NCBI GenBank assembly: GCA_003133425.1 | Contig: PKXI01000149.1 | Coordinates: 9,309 to 18,140, forward strand | Direction: 5' to 3' | DNA: 8,832 bases | Source: Acidobacteriaceae bacterium | GTDB taxonomy: Bacteria; Acidobacteriota; Terriglobia; Terriglobales; Acidobacteriaceae | The notes under the pieces: model-generated | What the model saw: only the letters and a program-made list of their open reading frames with translations | Told to the model about the DNA's origin: nothing | Database searches by the model: none | Translations under genes and position numbers: made by a program | Part shown: one piece after another, positions 6,402 through 8,832 of the stretch | How the letters are laid out: the number at the start of each line of letters is the position of its first letter | Position numbering within the stretch: position 1 is the first letter of the stretch

Positions 6402-7013
6402 TCAGGCGTTTACAGCGCACGATTCCGGGAGGTTTTTGGAAGGGGGCTGGAGCGCCCGGCAGACCGTGCCGACGCCGATGCCCAGTTCCCGGGAGATGAC
6501 CTTCCATGAGGCGCCGGATGCCCGAAGTGCGGCGACCTGTTTGGCATCCACGGCCGTACGAGGACGCCCCAACCGTTTCCCCTTGGACTTTGCGAGTCGC
6601 AGTCCTGCCTTCACACGCTCTTGCGTCAGTGCCCGTTCGAACTCCGCCATGGCGCCGACGACTTGGAACATCAGCCGGCCGGATGGCGTGCTGAGGTCAA
6701 GGTTGTCATGCACGGAGACGAACGCGACGCCGGCGGCGTCGAGGTCGGCCAATGCGTTGACAAGGTGACGCAGCGACCGGCCGAAGCGGTCAATCTTCCA
6801 GACCAGCAGGATTGCGAACCGCCGCCGGTGAGCATCGGCCATGAGACGGTTCAACGCCGGCCGGGACTCCTTGGCACCTGATACCCCTTCATCGACGTAC
6901 TCGCCGGCGACCTCCCATCCGCGCCGGGTAGAGTACTCGCGGAGTTCGGCAAGCTGCATTTCCGGGTGCTGACCGTTCAGCGTGGAGACTCGGGCGTAGA
7001 GGGCGACTCGCAA
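6402..7013 (-). CDS. Serine recombinase 1 (resolvase/invertase family)
   Basis: 203 residues, the usual length for resolvases and DNA invertases. The TTG start at 7013 is supported by GGAGG 6 nt upstream and by the protein opening directly on the catalytic strand (RVALYARVST). Catalytic features are complete: Arg8, nucleophile Ser10, DEGVSG at 41-46, K73, D75, R76 and R79 in KIDRFGRS, and the STPSGRLMF segment near 108-116. The long E helix follows (AEFERALTQERVKAG), then a C-terminal helix-turn-helix at about 165-188 (ASWKVISRELGIGVGTVCRAL). It cuts and rejoins DNA through a phosphoserine link, acting at a short inverted or direct site. It is the last gene of a minus-strand operon, 75 nt after a 64-aa gene. 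The coding region looks more GC-rich than the genes upstream of it, which may mean a separate origin. Confidence 0.92.
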   Translation of the reverse strand: MRVALYARVSTLNGQHPEMQLAELREYSTRRGWEVAGEYVDEGVSGAKESRPALNRLMADAHRRRFAILLVWKIDRFGRSLRHLVNALADLDAAGVAFVSVHDNLDLSTPSGRLMFQVVGAMAEFERALTQERVKAGLRLAKSKGKRLGRPRTAVDAKQVAALRASGASWKVISRELGIGVGTVCRALQPPSKNLPESCAVNA

Positions 7014-7088
7014 GGGGAACCTCCAAAGGGGCTATCGGCGACCGCAGCGAAGCTGCTAGCGCCGGGCTGTCCATCAGTTCTCGAACTC

Positions 7089-7283
7089 TTAGGGCAGAAG
7101 CTTGCCATTGATGACGTTGGTGACCGTCACCTTGCCATTCCGTTCAAAGACGGTGACGTTCTGGTTGGTAGGCTGGCCGTTGTAGGTGTTGTACTGCGTG
7201 TTCGTGGTAATGCTCTTCCCGTCAGCAGTGCGGAAGTGGTTGATTTCAGCGACCAGGCGTCCGGAATTATCCAACGATTTCAT
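7089..7283 (-). CDS. Small protein of unknown function (64 aa)
   Basis: ATG at 7283 follows the stop of the preceding gene by 2 nt and has AAGGAG 11 nt upstream, so it is translated within the operon. The protein is rich in Asn and Thr, alternates polar and hydrophobic residues, and looks beta-stranded (TVFERNGKVTVTNVING near the end). There is no signal peptide, membrane segment or helix-turn-helix. I do not recognise the family. Candidates are an accessory DNA-binding or regulatory factor for the flanking recombinases, but nothing in the sequence proves this. Confidence 0.6.
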   Translation of the reverse strand: MKSLDNSGRLVAEINHFRTADGKSITTNTQYNTYNGQPTNQNVTVFERNGKVTVTNVINGKLLP

Positions 7284-7285
7284 GG

Positions 7286-7507
7286 TCAGAGGTTCTCCTT
7301 TCGAAAGTTGATAAACACTGGTTGTCCCTCGCGGTTCTGAAAAACCTCAATTGCGAGTGCCTTGCCTTCCTCAGTTGCTTCGCAGAGCAGTGGCTGAAAC
7401 TCATCGGTGTCGGCAAGAGAAGTTAGAGCTAAATTGAGTGACTCACTGGGTAGGATTTGCACCTTGCTGCTCGGATGCTTGAATCGAACAATCACCCTGT
7501 CCATCAT
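7286..7507 (-). CDS. Small protein of unknown function (73 aa), coupled to recombinase 2
   Basis: The ATG at 7507 overlaps the recombinase 2 stop as ATGA, with AGGAGG 7 nt upstream at 7515-7520, a classic coupled start. A second ATG follows at once at 7504. An upstream in-frame extension to 7591 exists but would overlap recombinase 2 by about 85 bp and lacks a better ribosome site. The product begins MMDRVIVRFK, has a mixed beta/alpha pattern with an acidic middle, and ends QPVFINFRKENL. No known motif or family is evident. Confidence 0.65.
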   Translation of the reverse strand: MMDRVIVRFKHPSSKVQILPSESLNLALTSLADTDEFQPLLCEATEEGKALAIEVFQNREGQPVFINFRKENL

Positions 7508-8148
7508 GCTGCGACCTCCTCTCTGAACTCGCGATTGAGTTGATACGAAGTAGACAAGGCAGGGTTCGTCGGCTGAGCCTCCCGTACCCACCGCACAACA
7601 GATGCCCGTGAAACGCCATAGCGCTTTGCAACGTCAGTCAGGCTCATGCCACTGAGACGGTCTCGAACAAGGTCATCATGGTCGATGTCGAGCGGCTGGC
7701 GACCGCACGGAAGGCCATCAAGCTTACGCCGGCGCATCCCGGCTTTGATGCGTTCCTTGGTGAAGCTCTTTTGCATTTGAGCGATAGACCCGAGCGTCGT
7801 CACAAACATCCGGCCGGTTGGTGTGCTCGTGTCAACAGCCTCTCTCGCGGAAATCAACTCGATACCAAGCGAGTCGATTTCATCCACCAACGCCAAGAAG
7901 TTCTGAAGGGTCGTTGCCAGCCTGTCAAAAGCATAAACAAGAATGACCGAGAACTTGCCACGCTGCGCATCCCTTAAGAGTGAGTCGATACCGGGGCGTC
8001 TAGATTTGCTGCCTGCAACTCCAAAGTCGCTGTAGACCCCGGACAGTACCAGTCCTCTCTGAGCGGCAATGTCGCGAAGCTGGATGAATTGGGATTCCAA
8101 ATGCTGTTCGGGTGTCGAGGTGCGTCCATAGAGAACTGCTTTCTTCAT
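7504..8148 (-). CDS. Serine recombinase 2, with altered catalytic arginine
   Basis: 214 residues from ATG 8148, chosen because AAGGAGG lies 8 nt upstream and the protein opens on KKAVLYGRTST. A longer in-frame start at 8286 adds 46 residues with no family resemblance and overlaps the preceding gene. Arg9, Ser11 (nucleophile), SDFGVAGSKSRRPG at 40-53 and TSTPTGRMFVTTLG at 107-120 fit the resolvase catalytic domain. At the DR-x-x-R signature it reads FDRLATT: Arg76 is kept, but the second arginine is Thr79 and the usual preceding Lys is Ala. The C-terminal helix-turn-helix lies at about 168-189 (MSLTDVAKRYGVSRASVVRWV), followed by a 25-residue tail. Related to recombinase 1 but clearly diverged. 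It may be weakly active, or act as a DNA-binding partner or regulator. Confidence 0.9.
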   Translation of the reverse strand: MKKAVLYGRTSTPEQHLESQFIQLRDIAAQRGLVLSGVYSDFGVAGSKSRRPGIDSLLRDAQRGKFSVILVYAFDRLATTLQNFLALVDEIDSLGIELISAREAVDTSTPTGRMFVTTLGSIAQMQKSFTKERIKAGMRRRKLDGLPCGRQPLDIDHDDLVRDRLSGMSLTDVAKRYGVSRASVVRWVREAQPTNPALSTSYQLNREFREEVAA

Positions 8149-8157
8149 CGCAAATGC
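8143..8157 (-). repeat. 15-bp translation-start repeat, copy at recombinase 2
   Basis: On the minus strand GCATTTGCGATGAAG spans the last leader bases and first two codons of recombinase 2. The same 15 bases occur at 8832-8818 across the start of the 132-aa gene. Confidence 0.7.
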
Positions 8158-8215
8158 CTCCTTATGCTCTTCAGGATGGTGTCTGACGGATTGATGATGG
8201 GGTGCAGCCGTTTGT
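8149..8215 (-). promoter_or_regulatory. Leader of recombinase 2 with strong ribosome binding site
   Basis: The gap between the 70-aa gene and recombinase 2 holds AAGGAGG at 8163-8157, 8 nt before the start. The bases GCATTTGCG before the ATG and the first codons are shared with the 132-aa gene at the window end. No clear internal promoter is visible. Confidence 0.5.
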
Positions 8216-8428
8216 TCATGCTCCTCTCCCCCATACCTTTTCATGTGCGTCCTGCGACATTTCTCGTAGAACGTCGGAGTCGTCAATTACCTCATCGGTG
8301 AGAGCATCGTGCATGATTCGATACCATGCCAAGAGCACTTGTCTCTGGTGCAACTCCCGGTTGCGGCGGAAATTCCATGCCGCCCTTTTGGCGATGCGGT
8401 TGAGAATCGATGTCGTAACGGAATTCAT
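8216..8428 (-). CDS. Small basic/acidic helical protein of unknown function (70 aa)
   Basis: The ATG at 8428 overlaps the stop of the 132-aa gene as ATGA, showing translational coupling; GAGG lies 4 nt upstream. The N-terminal half is basic and aromatic (NRIAKRAAWNFRRNRELHQRQ). The C-terminal half is acidic (TDEVIDDSDVLREM). The pattern is mostly helical and suggests a nucleic-acid or protein-contact factor, with no recognised family. It could be an accessory subunit of the recombinases or of the upstream CxxC protein. Confidence 0.6.
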   Translation of the reverse strand: MNSVTTSILNRIAKRAAWNFRRNRELHQRQVLLAWYRIMHDALTDEVIDDSDVLREMSQDAHEKVWGRGA

Positions 8429-8823
8429 TCGGCCTCAGTCGAGTTGCTTTGCCTTCCCGCGAGACAGCGGAAGCAGCGATAATGTGCGTCCGTGGACAGT
8501 GCGGTGTCGTCAGGCAGGTGCATGAGCGACATCAGTTTCGCGACGACATCCTTCTTCCGCAAAATGCACGCATCTGCGTACAGGTTGAACCGCTGGGTCT
8601 TCGAATTGGAATTGACACGCCCACGTGGGTGCTCCTCATAATCTGAGCCCCGTGGTACCTCTCGGCGCCTCTCCATCTCCTCCCAAAGAGTCACGTGGTC
8701 GCCCTCATAAATCTTGAAGTCGCCGTATTTGCCAGCTTCGCTGAGCGGTATTGTGTCAATGACCAGACACTTGCCAACCAGCCAGAAAATGCCGACGCGG
8801 GGTTCAGGACTGCATTCCTTCAT
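8425..8823 (-). CDS. Conserved protein of unknown function with PRGRV and CxxC motifs (132 aa)
   Basis: ATG at 8823 begins KECSPEPRVGIFW. The layout suggests a compact single domain: GIFWLVGK at 11-18, DHVTLWEEM at 42-50, DYEEHPRGRV at 61-70, RFNLYADACILRKK at 78-91, and HYRCFRC at 114-120. I recall this motif series (Trp-containing opening, PRGRV, LYADxCI, HYRC) from unnamed bacterial proteins, often encoded in accessory regions; this is memory, not a search. Cys86, Cys117 and Cys120 with His114 could bind a metal. It is the first complete gene of the minus-strand operon here; more may lie beyond the window. Confidence 0.75.
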   Translation of the reverse strand: MKECSPEPRVGIFWLVGKCLVIDTIPLSEAGKYGDFKIYEGDHVTLWEEMERRREVPRGSDYEEHPRGRVNSNSKTQRFNLYADACILRKKDVVAKLMSLMHLPDDTALSTDAHYRCFRCLAGRQSNSTEAE

Positions 8824-8832
8824 CGCAAATGC
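8818..8832 (-). repeat. 15-bp translation-start repeat, copy at the 132-aa gene
   Basis: Identical to the copy at 8143-8157 up to the window edge, so the shared stretch may be longer. It includes the ATG at 8823 and suggests the same ribosome site or leader was copied to two genes. Confidence 0.7.

Noticed and set aside
7044..7056. GCAGC/GCTGC hairpin between the 64-aa gene and recombinase 1
   Set aside because: Only a 5-bp stem with no T-run; too weak to call a terminator.
7089..7507. The two small genes as a toxin-antitoxin pair
   Set aside because: Sizes and coupling fit loosely, but neither protein shows a known toxin motif or an antitoxin DNA-binding motif.
7508..7591. N-terminal extension of the 73-aa protein
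   Set aside because: Would overlap recombinase 2 coding sequence deeply, whereas the ATGA overlap at 7507 has an ideal ribosome site.
8149..8286. N-terminal extension of recombinase 2 to an ATG at 8286
   Set aside because: Adds 46 residues with no resolvase similarity, overlaps the 70-aa gene, and ignores the strong ribosome site before 8148.
1..8832. CRISPR array, rRNA or complete tRNA gene
   Set aside because: No regularly spaced repeats, no rRNA-like stretches, and both tRNA-like pieces lack a 5' half.

Overview
This window looks like a chromosomal piece of a soil bacterium that degrades plant polysaccharides, most likely an Acidobacteriota (Terriglobia-like) genome. The phylum is an inference from gene types: a Tat-exported DapA-family protein, a large secreted GH28-type polygalacturonase with a C-terminal putative Ig domain, and a secreted rhamnogalacturonan acetylesterase. 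Base composition is moderately GC-rich, and two genes use TTG starts with strong Shine-Dalgarno sites.

Left part (1-5203), pectin locus. A DapA/N-acetylneuraminate-lyase family gene with a twin-arginine signal runs leftward off the window edge. It is transcribed divergently from a GH28 gene (1138-3766). The 244 bp between them hold two good sigma-70-type promoters back to back, both TTGACA with a 17-bp spacer; the rightward one has a fully consensus -10. The GH28 gene is split by a frameshift near 2341-2351, so the reading frame changes mid-protein. Convergent with it, 21 bp away, lies a CE12-type rhamnogalacturonan acetylesterase (3788-5203). Together these would cut and deacetylate the pectin backbone outside the cytoplasm.

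Middle part (5204-6401), about 1.2 kb with no convincing protein gene. It holds short inverted repeats, an orphan Shine-Dalgarno sequence, two degenerate 3' tRNA halves on the + strand (tRNA-Pro(TGG)-like at 5647-5692 and tRNA-Leu(TAA)-like at 6021-6088), and a strong stem-loop terminator at 6233-6276. I read this as a scarred integration boundary.

Right part (6402-8832), a compact accessory operon entirely on the minus strand. In transcription order: a conserved CxxC protein of unknown function (8823-8425), a 70-aa protein (8428-8216), a serine recombinase with an altered active site (8148-7504), a 73-aa protein (7507-7286), a 64-aa protein (7283-7089), and a second serine recombinase with a complete active-site signature (7013-6402). 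ATGA overlaps and gaps of 2-75 nt indicate co-transcription. The two-recombinase arrangement with interleaved small proteins is the best candidate here for an undescribed system. Its function cannot be deduced from sequence alone.
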